From the NCBI RefSeq assembly GCF_017874235.1, contig NZ_JAGGLC010000002.1:1-64000 (forward strand): a DNA stretch of 64,000 nt, read 5' to 3'. Positions 47,635 through 57,659 of this stretch are shown here, piece by piece (position 1 is the first letter of the stretch; the number at the start of each line of letters is the position of its first letter). Made by a program: the position numbers and the translations under genes. The notes under the pieces were generated by a model. The model made no database searches, was not told the DNA's origin, and saw only the letters and a list, made by a program, of their open reading frames with translations. This DNA comes from Halolamina salifodinae (GTDB lineage: Archaea; Halobacteriota; Halobacteria; Halobacteriales; Haloferacaceae).

Positions 47635-50091
47635 GTGAGTTGGCGCGACCTGTTCGGCCACCCCGAACCCTACCCCGAGCAGCGCGACGGTATCGAGGCG
47701 GCCGTCGACGCCGCGGAAGACGACGGCTTCCTCGCGCTTGAGGGCGCCTGCGGCACTGGGAAGACGATGCTCGCGCTCTCGGCAGGGCTGGACCGCGTGC
47801 GCGACCCCGATTCCGACTTCGAGCGCGTGCTGGTCCTGACCAGCGTCAAGCAGCAACTACGCCAGTTCGAGGACGACCTCCGAACGATCAACGAGGACCT
47901 CCCCGACGAGTACGACCCGGTCTCGGGGCTCACCCTCGTCGGGAAAGCAGACGTGTGTCCGTACGCGCGCGAGAACCGCGGCGGCGTCGACGACGGGAAC
48001 GTCTACGACCGCTGTGAGGGCTTGCGCGAGCGCACTCGGAACCTCGTCGGCGACGGCGGCCCGACGACGGCCGACGCGCTGGCGAGTCAGGCCCGCAGCC
48101 AGCAGGTCGGCATCGCCGATTCGGGAAGCAGCGGCGCCGACTACCTCGAAACCGCGGGCGAACCGACACCGTACCGCCCGGAAACCGAGGAGTACGGGAG
48201 CGGGACGGGGGGAACGGAGTACTGCCCGTTCTACGCGCAGTACCTCGCGGATCTCCCGGAGGACGGCGACCCCGCTGAGGCCGTGCCCTTTGACTTCACC
48301 GACATGGGCCTGATCGATACCGAGGAGCTCGTGGGGCTTGCGGCGGGCCACGGCACCTGTCCGCACTCGATCATGGGCGCGATTCTCGGCCATGTCGAGG
48401 TCGTGATCGGCAACTACTACCACGCGTTCGACCCGACCACGGCGGGGCAGTTCACCGGGGCGCTCGTCGACGACTCGACGTTCGTGGTCTGTGACGAGGC
48501 CCACATGCTCGAACCGCGCGTGCGTGACCTCGTCAGCGACGGCGTGGGCGACCGCACCCTCCGGGACGCGGTCTCGGAGCTTACCCGGATTCTGCAGGCC
48601 GTCGAGTTCGCAGACTCGCCGGCACGGACAGCCGGCGAGGGCGACGACAAGCCCACGCCCTCCACCGGTGGGGACGAAGACCCGCCGGCACGGACAGCCG
48701 GCGAGGGCGACGCCGACCTCGTCCGCGGCGAACTCAAGGAGAGCGACGTGAAACTGGACGAACTCCGGAATTTGCGGGATTTCTGCGAATCCCTGCGGGA
48801 GGAGTTGGACCGCCGGGTGAAGGCCCACCTCGACGGCGAGCGGCCGGGCTGGCGCGCCGGACTGAACGACCTCGACGACGACGAACTCCCGCTGCGAGAT
48901 CCCGAGACGCCCGAGAAAGACGAGATCACGGAGTGGGCCGAGAAGGAGGGGTTCGGCGCGGGAGTCTGGGCGCGGGCGGAGGTCGTCGGCGCGGTCGTCG
49001 CCCGGATCCTGAACGAGGTGGAGGACGAGGACGCCTCCCGCGCCGTCACGCCCGTCGGGCGCGTGCTGAACGCGTGGTACCGGGAGGACCACGAGTCGTT
49101 CTTCCGGGAGATCGAGTTGGAGCGCACGTGGGACGAGACCGAGCGTCCGGACTCGTGGCGCCGAGCGTACAACGCGCGGCTGGCGCTGCACAACTGCGTC
49201 CCGAGTCAGGCCATCGGCGACCGCCTCGCGGAGTTCGGCGGCGGCGTGCTGATGAGCGCGACGCTCGAACCCCTCGACGTGTTCCGGGAGGTGACCGGGC
49301 TGAACCACCTCGAAAGCGAGGGGCGCCCCGTCACCACCCGGAGCTACGGGCTGGGGTTCCCCGAGGAGAACCACGAGTCGTTTGCCGTCGACGTGCCGAA
49401 GTTCACGTACGGCAATCGGGGTGATCCCGGGGAGGAGACCGACTGCCGGCGGATGCACGTCGACGCTGCCGCGACGGTGGCGCGCTCGCCCGGGAACGTG
49501 CTCGTGGGGATGCCGAGTTACGGCGAGGCGGAGTGGATGGCCGGGGCACTCGAAGAGCGCCTCGAGAAGCCCGTGCTGCTCGATAGCTCCTCGACCGACG
49601 AGGTGACCGAGGAACTCAAAGCCGAGTTCTTCCGCGGCGAGCCGAAAGTCCTCGTGACGAGCATCCGCGGGACGCTCACGGAGGGCGTCGACTACCAGGG
49701 CGACCGGCTTTCGGCCGCCGTGGTCTGTGGCGTCCCGATCATCAACACCGCCTCCCCGCGGACGCGCGCGGTTCGGACCGCCTACGACCGCGAATTTGGG
49801 GATGTTCCCACGGGCGGAGCGAGCGGGAGCCAGCGGGGCGGAACGTCCCGCAGTGGGTTCGAAACCGCACTGACGGTGCCAGCGGTCCGGAAAGCCCGGC
49901 AGGCCATCGGTCGCGTGATCCGCGGACCGGAGGAGGTGGGGATCCGCGCGCTCGTCGACGCCCGCTACGCCCGGGAGTCCTGGAACTCGGTTCGGGAGTA
50001 TCTCCCCGAACGGGAGCGCGAGGAGTTTCAGCCGGTCTCTCCGGACATGCTCCAACTCGGCGTCGAGCGCTTCTGGGACCAGCATCGCTGA
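47635..50091 (+). CDS. XPD/Rad3-like DNA helicase with four-cysteine Fe-S site
   Basis: The 818-residue SF2 helicase has Walker A GACGTGKT (residues 37-44), four cysteines between the Walker motifs (ADVCPYARE, YDRCEGLRE, TEYCPFYAQ, HGTCPHSIM) that fit the 4Fe-4S cluster of XPD/FancJ/DinG enzymes, the DEAH box VVCDEAHML, and C-terminal motifs SIRGTLTEGVDYQGDRLSAA and QAIGRVIRG. It should unwind DNA 5'-3' in repair. Two flexible inserts are notable: PARTAGEGD repeated twice 22 codons apart (DNA repeat 48615-48703) and TGGASGSQRGGTSRSG near the end. The GTG at 47635 is chosen because CCTAAACT (47605-47612) lies 27 nt upstream; an ATG at 47602 in frame is the alternative. Confidence 0.85.
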   Translation: MSWRDLFGHPEPYPEQRDGIEAAVDAAEDDGFLALEGACGTGKTMLALSAGLDRVRDPDSDFERVLVLTSVKQQLRQFEDDLRTINEDLPDEYDPVSGLTLVGKADVCPYARENRGGVDDGNVYDRCEGLRERTRNLVGDGGPTTADALASQARSQQVGIADSGSSGADYLETAGEPTPYRPETEEYGSGTGGTEYCPFYAQYLADLPEDGDPAEAVPFDFTDMGLIDTEELVGLAAGHGTCPHSIMGAILGHVEVVIGNYYHAFDPTTAGQFTGALVDDSTFVVCDEAHMLEPRVRDLVSDGVGDRTLRDAVSELTRILQAVEFADSPARTAGEGDDKPTPSTGGDEDPPARTAGEGDADLVRGELKESDVKLDELRNLRDFCESLREELDRRVKAHLDGERPGWRAGLNDLDDDELPLRDPETPEKDEITEWAEKEGFGAGVWARAEVVGAVVARILNEVEDEDASRAVTPVGRVLNAWYREDHESFFREIELERTWDETERPDSWRRAYNARLALHNCVPSQAIGDRLAEFGGGVLMSATLEPLDVFREVTGLNHLESEGRPVTTRSYGLGFPEENHESFAVDVPKFTYGNRGDPGEETDCRRMHVDAAATVARSPGNVLVGMPSYGEAEWMAGALEERLEKPVLLDSSSTDEVTEELKAEFFRGEPKVLVTSIRGTLTEGVDYQGDRLSAAVVCGVPIINTASPRTRAVRTAYDREFGDVPTGGASGSQRGGTSRSGFETALTVPAVRKARQAIGRVIRGPEEVGIRALVDARYARESWNSVREYLPEREREEFQPVSPDMLQLGVERFWDQHR
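48615..48703. repeat. Duplicated hairpin inside the helicase gene
   Basis: The core CGCCGGCACGGACAGCCGGC occurs at 48617 and 48683, exactly 66 nt (22 codons) apart. Each copy folds into a hairpin with loop ACGGACA (arms CTCGCCGGC/GCCGGCGAG in the first). The arrangement resembles the 25.6 kb repeat, whose loop is ACGGAG and period 70. Confidence 0.6.
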
Positions 50092-50104
50092 AAGCGGTCC
50101 ATAC

Positions 50105-50118
50105 TGACTGTTCAGTCA
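50105..50118. promoter_or_regulatory. Inverted repeat next to the S9 peptidase TATA box
   Basis: TGACTG-TT-CAGTCA lies two nt upstream of the TATA-like ACTTTAG (50121-50127), which is 26 nt before the ATG at 50150. It covers the BRE position, where a bound regulator would interfere with transcription factor B. Palindromes of this form are common operators of TetR-type repressors. Confidence 0.5.
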
Positions 50119-50149
50119 ACACTTTAGCCCGGGGGATGAATGGGAGAGT

Positions 50150-52027
50150 ATGGCAGACGACTTCCTCGAACGCCTCGCGAGCCTTCCAAGCGTCCAGCAC
50201 GCCGTCGCCTCCCCCGACGGCGACCGCGTCGCCCTCTACTACGACGTGACCGGGCGCAACGAACTCCACGTCCTCGAGATAGGGACCGGCCAGATCCGGC
50301 AGGTCAGCGACGGCGAAGTCCCCCGGAACGCGCGCTGGCACATCAAGTGGAGCGTGGACGGCGACGCGGTCTACTTCCACGACGACGAGGGCGGCAACGA
50401 GCAGAACGACATCTATCGGATCGGCGTCCGCGGCGAGGCGGAGGGCGAAGTCGAACAGCTCACCGCCCTCGACGGCCAGACTGCGCTGCAGGACGTGGCC
50501 GACGACGGCGAGACGCTGCTACTCGGGTCGAACCGCGACGGCCAGATGAACCTCTTCAGCTTCGACCTGCCCAGCGGCGAGGCGACGAAGCTGACCGACT
50601 ACGACCGCGCGGCGGGCGGCGGCGGCTTCTCGCCGGACGTGGACCAGATCGCCTACACGACCAACGAGTCCGACGACTACAACAATCAGGACGTCTACGT
50701 CGCCGACGCCGACGGCTCGGACCCGCGGAACCTCCACATCGGCGAGGATGGCGCCGAGGCCGGCTTCGCTGACTGGGGCCCGGAGGGCAATCGCCTGCTC
50801 GTCTCGGACAACACCGAGAACTTCTCGCGCTGCGGGGTCTACGACCTCGAAACGGACGAGGTCGAGTGGTTCGGCGACCTGACTGCCGAGGAGAGTCCCG
50901 TCGCCTTTACGCCCGCCGGCGACCGATTCCTCGCGCTGCGCACGCGCGACGCCGCCGTCGTACCCCTGCTCTACGATATCGAGACCGGCGAGGGCCGCGA
51001 ACTCGACGTGCCTGAGGGCGTCGCCGCCTTCTCCGGCGCGGGGTCGCCGATGCTCGAGGGCGACCGCGTGCTCGTGAGCCACACCACGCCGGACAGCCGC
51101 CCGGACCTGCTGGCTCACGATCTCGAGAGCGGCGAGACGGAGACGCTGCTGGCGGCCGACTACGGCGACCTCGACCCGGACCGATTCGTCGACGCCGACT
51201 ACTTCACGTTCGAGAGCCACGACGGCCTCGAAATCGGCGCGCTGCTGTACGACTCCGGCGAGCGCCCGTCGCCGCTGGTGGTCAACCCCCACGGCGGCCC
51301 GCGCGCCGCGGACTACCGCGCGTTCGGCATGTACACGCAGTTCCTGCTCTCCCGGGGCTACTCGGTGCTGCAGGTGAACTACCGCGGCTCCACCGGCCGG
51401 GGCCGGGAGTTCGTCGAACGCCTCTACGACGATTGGGGCGGCGCCGAACAGGAGGACATCGCCGAGGCGGTCCGGCAGGTCACCGCCGAGGACTGGGTCG
51501 ACGAGGACCGCGCCGTCGTGTTCGGCGGCTCCTACGGTGGCTACTCCGCCTACTGGCAGATGGTCCAGTCCCCCGAACTGTACGCCGCGGGCATCGCCTG
51601 GATCGGCGTGACGGATCTGGAAGACATGTTCGAGAACACGATGCCCCACTTCCGCACCGAACTGCTGGAGAAGTATCTCGGCACGCCCGAGGAGAACCCT
51701 CAGCTCTACCGGGAGCGCTCGCCGGTCACGCACGTCGAGAACCTCGCCGGACCGCTGCTGATGGTCCACGGCGTCAACGACCGCCGGGTTCCCGTCTCAC
51801 AGGCCCGCATCTTCCGGGACGCGCTGGAGGAAGCCGGCTACGAGGAGGGGGAGACGCCCGCGGCGTCTCCGGAAGGCGGCGAAGCCGCCGGCGACTACGA
51901 GTACGTCGAACTCGGCGAGGAGGGCCACGCCTCCTCGGACATCGACCAGAAGATCCGAATGTTGCGCACGCTGGACGACTTCCTGCAGCGACGCCTCCCC
52001 GAGGCGACGACGACGCCCGAGGCGTAG
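50150..52027 (+). CDS. S9-family serine peptidase (acylaminoacyl/prolyl oligopeptidase type)
   Basis: The 625-residue protein has an N-terminal WD-like beta-propeller (residues about 15-350) with no signal peptide, and a C-terminal alpha/beta-hydrolase domain. The triad is Ser461 (FGGSYGGYS), Asp544 (HGVNDRRVP) and His593 (GEEGHASSD). It should cut short peptides or acylated peptides in the cytoplasm. Just before the histidine, TPAASPEGGEAAG is an insert encoded by a paired hairpin (51850-51889). The gene has its own operator-like palindrome and a T-tract terminator. Confidence 0.9.
   Translation: MADDFLERLASLPSVQHAVASPDGDRVALYYDVTGRNELHVLEIGTGQIRQVSDGEVPRNARWHIKWSVDGDAVYFHDDEGGNEQNDIYRIGVRGEAEGEVEQLTALDGQTALQDVADDGETLLLGSNRDGQMNLFSFDLPSGEATKLTDYDRAAGGGGFSPDVDQIAYTTNESDDYNNQDVYVADADGSDPRNLHIGEDGAEAGFADWGPEGNRLLVSDNTENFSRCGVYDLETDEVEWFGDLTAEESPVAFTPAGDRFLALRTRDAAVVPLLYDIETGEGRELDVPEGVAAFSGAGSPMLEGDRVLVSHTTPDSRPDLLAHDLESGETETLLAADYGDLDPDRFVDADYFTFESHDGLEIGALLYDSGERPSPLVVNPHGGPRAADYRAFGMYTQFLLSRGYSVLQVNYRGSTGRGREFVERLYDDWGGAEQEDIAEAVRQVTAEDWVDEDRAVVFGGSYGGYSAYWQMVQSPELYAAGIAWIGVTDLEDMFENTMPHFRTELLEKYLGTPEENPQLYRERSPVTHVENLAGPLLMVHGVNDRRVPVSQARIFRDALEEAGYEEGETPAASPEGGEAAGDYEYVELGEEGHASSDIDQKIRMLRTLDDFLQRRLPEATTTPEA
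51850..51889. repeat. Paired-hairpin insert inside the S9 peptidase gene
   Basis: Two hairpins with 3-nt loops: arms GGAGACGCC/GGCGTCTCC (51850-51870) and GGCGGC/GCCGCC with loop GAA (51875-51889), separated by GGAA. The block is 40 nt, the same as in the amidohydrolase gene, and is in frame. Confidence 0.55.
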
Positions 52028-52045
52028 TCGGGCGAACCGCGGCGC

Positions 52046-52050
52046 TTTTT
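52046..52050 (+). terminator. T-tract terminator after the S9 peptidase gene
   Basis: A T5 run 18 nt after the stop codon. Confidence 0.4.
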
Positions 52051-52113
52051 ACGGACAGGGCCAACGGTTTCGACAGTCGACGCTCCCGAGAACGACGCGC
52101 GTCTATCCGAACC

Positions 52114-52121
52114 ATTTATAG
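52114..52121 (+). promoter_or_regulatory. TATA box of the atoE-like gene
   Basis: ATTTATAG is centred about 27 nt before the ATG at 52145 and rules out the earlier in-frame start at 52121. Confidence 0.6.
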
Positions 52122-52144
52122 TGGAGAACGCCACCTCTTGTGCC

Positions 52145-53581
52145 ATGCCAACAGCCGACGATAGAGGCGGAACGATCGAACGTATCGGATTCCGGATGTC
52201 CGGCGTCGTCGAACGCTGGATGCCGAGCCCGTTCGTCTTCGCCATCCTGTTGACGTATCTGGTGTTCGTCGCGGGGCTCCTGACCGGATCGGGCCCCGTC
52301 GACCTCCTCGGATACTGGTACGACGGGTTCTGGGCGTTCCTCGGTTTCTCGATGCAGATGGTGCTGATCCTGATGACGGGGTTTGCCATCGCCTACCACC
52401 CGCGAGTCAACAACCTGCTCCAGCGACTCGCGCGGGTCCCGAACACCGGGGCGCAGGCCGCGGCGTTCGTCGGCGCTATCTCGATGTCGCTGGCGTGGGT
52501 CCACTGGGGGTTCAGCCTCATCATGGGCGCCATCTTCGCCCGCGAGATGGGGAAGGTCGCCCACGAGGAGGGGATCGATGTCCACTACCCGCTGCTGGCG
52601 GTCGGCGGCTACATGGGCCTCGGCCTGACGTGGCACTGGGGGCTCTCGGCGTCGGCGCCGCTGCAGCTAACGGACGCGAATAACATCGGTGAGGGGACCG
52701 GGTTCGACTTCCTCGGTTCGACGATTCCTGCCGCAGAGACCATCTTCCACCCGTACGCGCTGACACTGACAGTAACCTCGATCATCTTCGCGTCAATCGT
52801 GCTCTACGTACTCGCACCCACGGGCGACCGCGCGAAGGGGATCACCGAGTACGTCGACGAGTCCGACCTGTTCGACTCCGCGGCCGACGGCGGCACCGAC
52901 ACCGAGGGCGCCGCCGATGCCGTCGACGAACCGCCCGCCGATGAGGGCGACACCCCCTCCGAGCGGATGAACAACAGCCGGGTCCTGGGCGGCCTGATCG
53001 CGCTCTCGGGCGTGCTGATCCTGATCTACCAGTTCGTCCAGAGCGGCATGGGCGCGTTCACGTTGAACGCGGTCAACTTCGGCTTCCTGTTCGCCGGCAT
53101 TCTGGTCTACCAGCGCCCGGCGTACTACCGCGACCGGTTCAACGAGGCCGCCGGCGCCGCTGCCGGTATCGTGCTCCTGTTCCCCTTCTTCGCCGGGATT
53201 CAGGGCATCATGACCGGTGCGGGACTGGCGACGCTGCTCGCTGAGGCACTGCTCGGCGTGTCGACGCCGGCGACGTACCCGGTCATTGCGTGGGTTACTG
53301 GCGCCATCGCGAACCTGTTTGTCCCCTCCGGCGGGGGCGAGTGGCTGGTCGTCGGCCCGTCGGTGCTACAGGCCGCACAGGACCTCGGCGTCCCCTACGG
53401 CCAGGCGACCATCGCCTACGCCGTCGGCGACGCGCACACGAACCTGCTGAACCCGTTCTGGGCGCTGCCGCTGCTGGCGATCACCGGCGTGCGGGCCCGG
53501 GAGATGTTCGGCTACGCCATCGCGATGCTGCTGGCGCTGATCCCGTTCCTCACGATTGCGCTGTACGCGATCCCGTACTGA
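52145..53581 (+). CDS. atoE: Short-chain fatty acid transporter, AtoE family
   Basis: The 478-residue protein has about eleven transmembrane helices and AtoE/TIGR00366 features: PSPFVFAILLTYLVFVAGLL, FWAFLGFSMQMVLILMTGFA, VPSGGGEWLVVGPSV and AHTNLLNPFWALPLL. A hydrophilic acidic loop lies in the middle (about residues 235-285). It should import short-chain fatty acids such as acetoacetate or butyrate. A same-strand MFS transporter gene starts 30 nt downstream, so the two may form a carboxylate-uptake pair. Confidence 0.87.
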   Translation: MPTADDRGGTIERIGFRMSGVVERWMPSPFVFAILLTYLVFVAGLLTGSGPVDLLGYWYDGFWAFLGFSMQMVLILMTGFAIAYHPRVNNLLQRLARVPNTGAQAAAFVGAISMSLAWVHWGFSLIMGAIFAREMGKVAHEEGIDVHYPLLAVGGYMGLGLTWHWGLSASAPLQLTDANNIGEGTGFDFLGSTIPAAETIFHPYALTLTVTSIIFASIVLYVLAPTGDRAKGITEYVDESDLFDSAADGGTDTEGAADAVDEPPADEGDTPSERMNNSRVLGGLIALSGVLILIYQFVQSGMGAFTLNAVNFGFLFAGILVYQRPAYYRDRFNEAAGAAAGIVLLFPFFAGIQGIMTGAGLATLLAEALLGVSTPATYPVIAWVTGAIANLFVPSGGGEWLVVGPSVLQAAQDLGVPYGQATIAYAVGDAHTNLLNPFWALPLLAITGVRAREMFGYAIAMLLALIPFLTIALYAIPY

Positions 53582-53611
53582 ACCGTCGATCACACTGCTA
53601 ACCCCGCCACT

Positions 53612-54829
53612 ATGCGTCGCCCCTACTACGGTTGGGTCGTCGCGGCGGCCTCGTTTCTCGGCACGTTCGTCGTCTTCGGCCTGAGCTACTCCTTCGCCGT
53701 CTTTCTGGAGCGGATCGTCGAGACGTTCGGCGGCTCCCGGGGGCTGAGTTCGCTCGCTTTCGGCGTCCAGACGCTCGCCATCTACGTCGGTGCCAGCGTG
53801 CTCGGCGTGCTGATCGACCGCTACGGCACCCACCGGATGCTGCTGGTCGGGACGCTGCTCACCGCGGGTGGGCTGGCGGCTGCGAGCCGTGCCGGCAGCC
53901 TCCCGGTGCTGATACTGACGTACGGCGTCGTGACTGGCGTCGGGCTGAGCATCGTCTACGTCGTCGCCTACGCCACCGTGACGCGGTGGTTCGACCGGCG
54001 GCTCGGCCTCGCTGGCGGCCTCTCCTCGGCTGGATTGGGCGTCGGGATGTTCATCGTCGTCCCGTCCGCGGCCTGGCTGATCGCCCGACTCGGCTGGCGG
54101 GACGTGCTGCTCGCGCTGGCGGCGGTTTCTGGCGCGCTGCTCTTGCTCGCCACCGTTCTGGTTCGCGACGATCCGGTCTCGGCTGGCGTCGACCCGCCGC
54201 CCGAGGAGTTCGTCGGCGCGCCGCCGACGCCGAACCGTGAGCCCCTCCGTGAGCAGTATGCGGCCGTCAGGGGGATCGCGCTCACCCGGTCGTTCGGGCT
54301 GCTGTTCGTCGGCTGGGTGTTGGTGTACGGAACGCTGTACGCCGTCCTCGCACATCTCGTGCTCTACGCCGAGGGGCTGGGGCTCCCGGCAGCGGTCGGA
54401 CCGGCGGCGCTGGCGGTCGTTGGCCTCACGAGCGCGCTCGGGCGTGTCGCTATCGGCCACGTCGCCGACACGGCCGGTCGGCTCCGGGTGTTCGTCACCT
54501 GCTCGGCCGCGATGGGGCTGGCGACGCTGGGGCTGGTCGCCGCCGGATCGACGCTCGGCGTCGTCGCCTTCGCGGTGGGGTTCGGGCTGGCTTACGGCGG
54601 CAACGGCGCGCTGCTCTCGCCGCTGACGGCCGAACTGTTCGGTCGTGAACAGATCAACGCGGTGTTCGGCCTGCTCTCGATGGCGTTCGCGGTCTCGGGG
54701 CTCATCGCACCGCTGGCGGCGGGCGCGACCTACGACCAGTGGGGGAGCTACGAGCCGGCGTTTCTGGTCGCCGGGCTGGCGGCACTCGTCGGCGCGGGCG
54801 CGGTCTGGCTTGCGGGAAGGCGGGCCTAG
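53612..54829 (+). CDS. MFS transporter, oxalate/formate or monocarboxylate antiporter type
   Basis: The 405-residue protein has twelve transmembrane helices. MRRPYYGWVVAAASFLGTFV and GVLIDRYGTHRMLL (the motif A loop) are typical of the oxalate:formate antiporter/monocarboxylate subgroup. The second half repeats the loop (GHVADTAGRLRVFV). It probably moves an organic acid. It directly follows the AtoE-type gene and may be co-transcribed. Confidence 0.85.
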   Translation: MRRPYYGWVVAAASFLGTFVVFGLSYSFAVFLERIVETFGGSRGLSSLAFGVQTLAIYVGASVLGVLIDRYGTHRMLLVGTLLTAGGLAAASRAGSLPVLILTYGVVTGVGLSIVYVVAYATVTRWFDRRLGLAGGLSSAGLGVGMFIVVPSAAWLIARLGWRDVLLALAAVSGALLLLATVLVRDDPVSAGVDPPPEEFVGAPPTPNREPLREQYAAVRGIALTRSFGLLFVGWVLVYGTLYAVLAHLVLYAEGLGLPAAVGPAALAVVGLTSALGRVAIGHVADTAGRLRVFVTCSAAMGLATLGLVAAGSTLGVVAFAVGFGLAYGGNGALLSPLTAELFGREQINAVFGLLSMAFAVSGLIAPLAAGATYDQWGSYEPAFLVAGLAALVGAGAVWLAGRRA

Positions 54830-54835
54830 ACGGCG

Positions 54836-55033
54836 CTACTGTCCGAAACGGACCCAGACGGCAAACGTGAGAAACAGCCCTGTCACGAGCGCCAGTAGCC
54901 GAGCCCCGTATCGAATCCACGACGGAACCTCGTGGTTCGTCAACGTGGCCGCGCTGTAGACAGCGAGGAGGCACAGGAAAATCGCAGTAGCCACCTCGAT
55001 ACTGTTCGGAAATGGCGGTGGCGTGGGGGACAC
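54836..55033 (-). CDS. Small two-helix membrane protein
   Basis: A 65-residue frame starting at GTG (55031-55033) reads VSPTPPPFPNSIEVATAIFL and has two hydrophobic helices (VATAIFLCLLAVYSAAT and LLALVTGLFLTFAVWV) joined by NHEVPSWIRYG. The frame is longer upstream, but that part is arginine-rich and implausible. No clear TATA or ribosome-binding site supports the start. No family recognised. Confidence 0.45.
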   Translation of the reverse strand: MSPTPPPFPNSIEVATAIFLCLLAVYSAATLTNHEVPSWIRYGARLLALVTGLFLTFAVWVRFGQ

Positions 55034-55113
55034 ATGGCGGACGAGAACCGCGGTTCGTGTAGTCCTTCTGGGGTGGCTAAGCGTGGCTAGGGGCGTTGGA
55101 CGCTCGATCCGCG

Positions 55114-55119
55114 AAAAAA
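55114..55119 (-). terminator. T-tract terminator after katG
   Basis: T6 on the katG strand, 22 nt beyond the stop. Confidence 0.45.
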
Positions 55120-55140
55120 TCGTACCGCGGCGACCGGCGC

Positions 55141-57408
<2,268 letters not shown>

Positions 57409-57659
57409 TTAGATATTGGAACGGAATTTACTTTTCTCGATGTGGGTCCATTCGCGTGTCAACCGGCGTCAACAGGCGCTCTATGAACTATTCTGAGGAT
57501 CACAGATCTACCGGTGGAAAGAAGCCGCCGTAACTCTCGCGTGCCGTCCAGTCGGGGGTCCGACCCCGGACCGGCCCTGACCGCTGCTTATGAAACGAAC
57601 CCATTAGTGAACTGTTGACTTGATAAATGCTTTAGTAACAAACACGCTGATTCGTGCGC

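Noticed and set aside
47857..50085. 742-codon open frame on the minus strand opposite the helicase
   Set aside because: Arginine/valine-rich shadow of a gene with clear helicase motifs.
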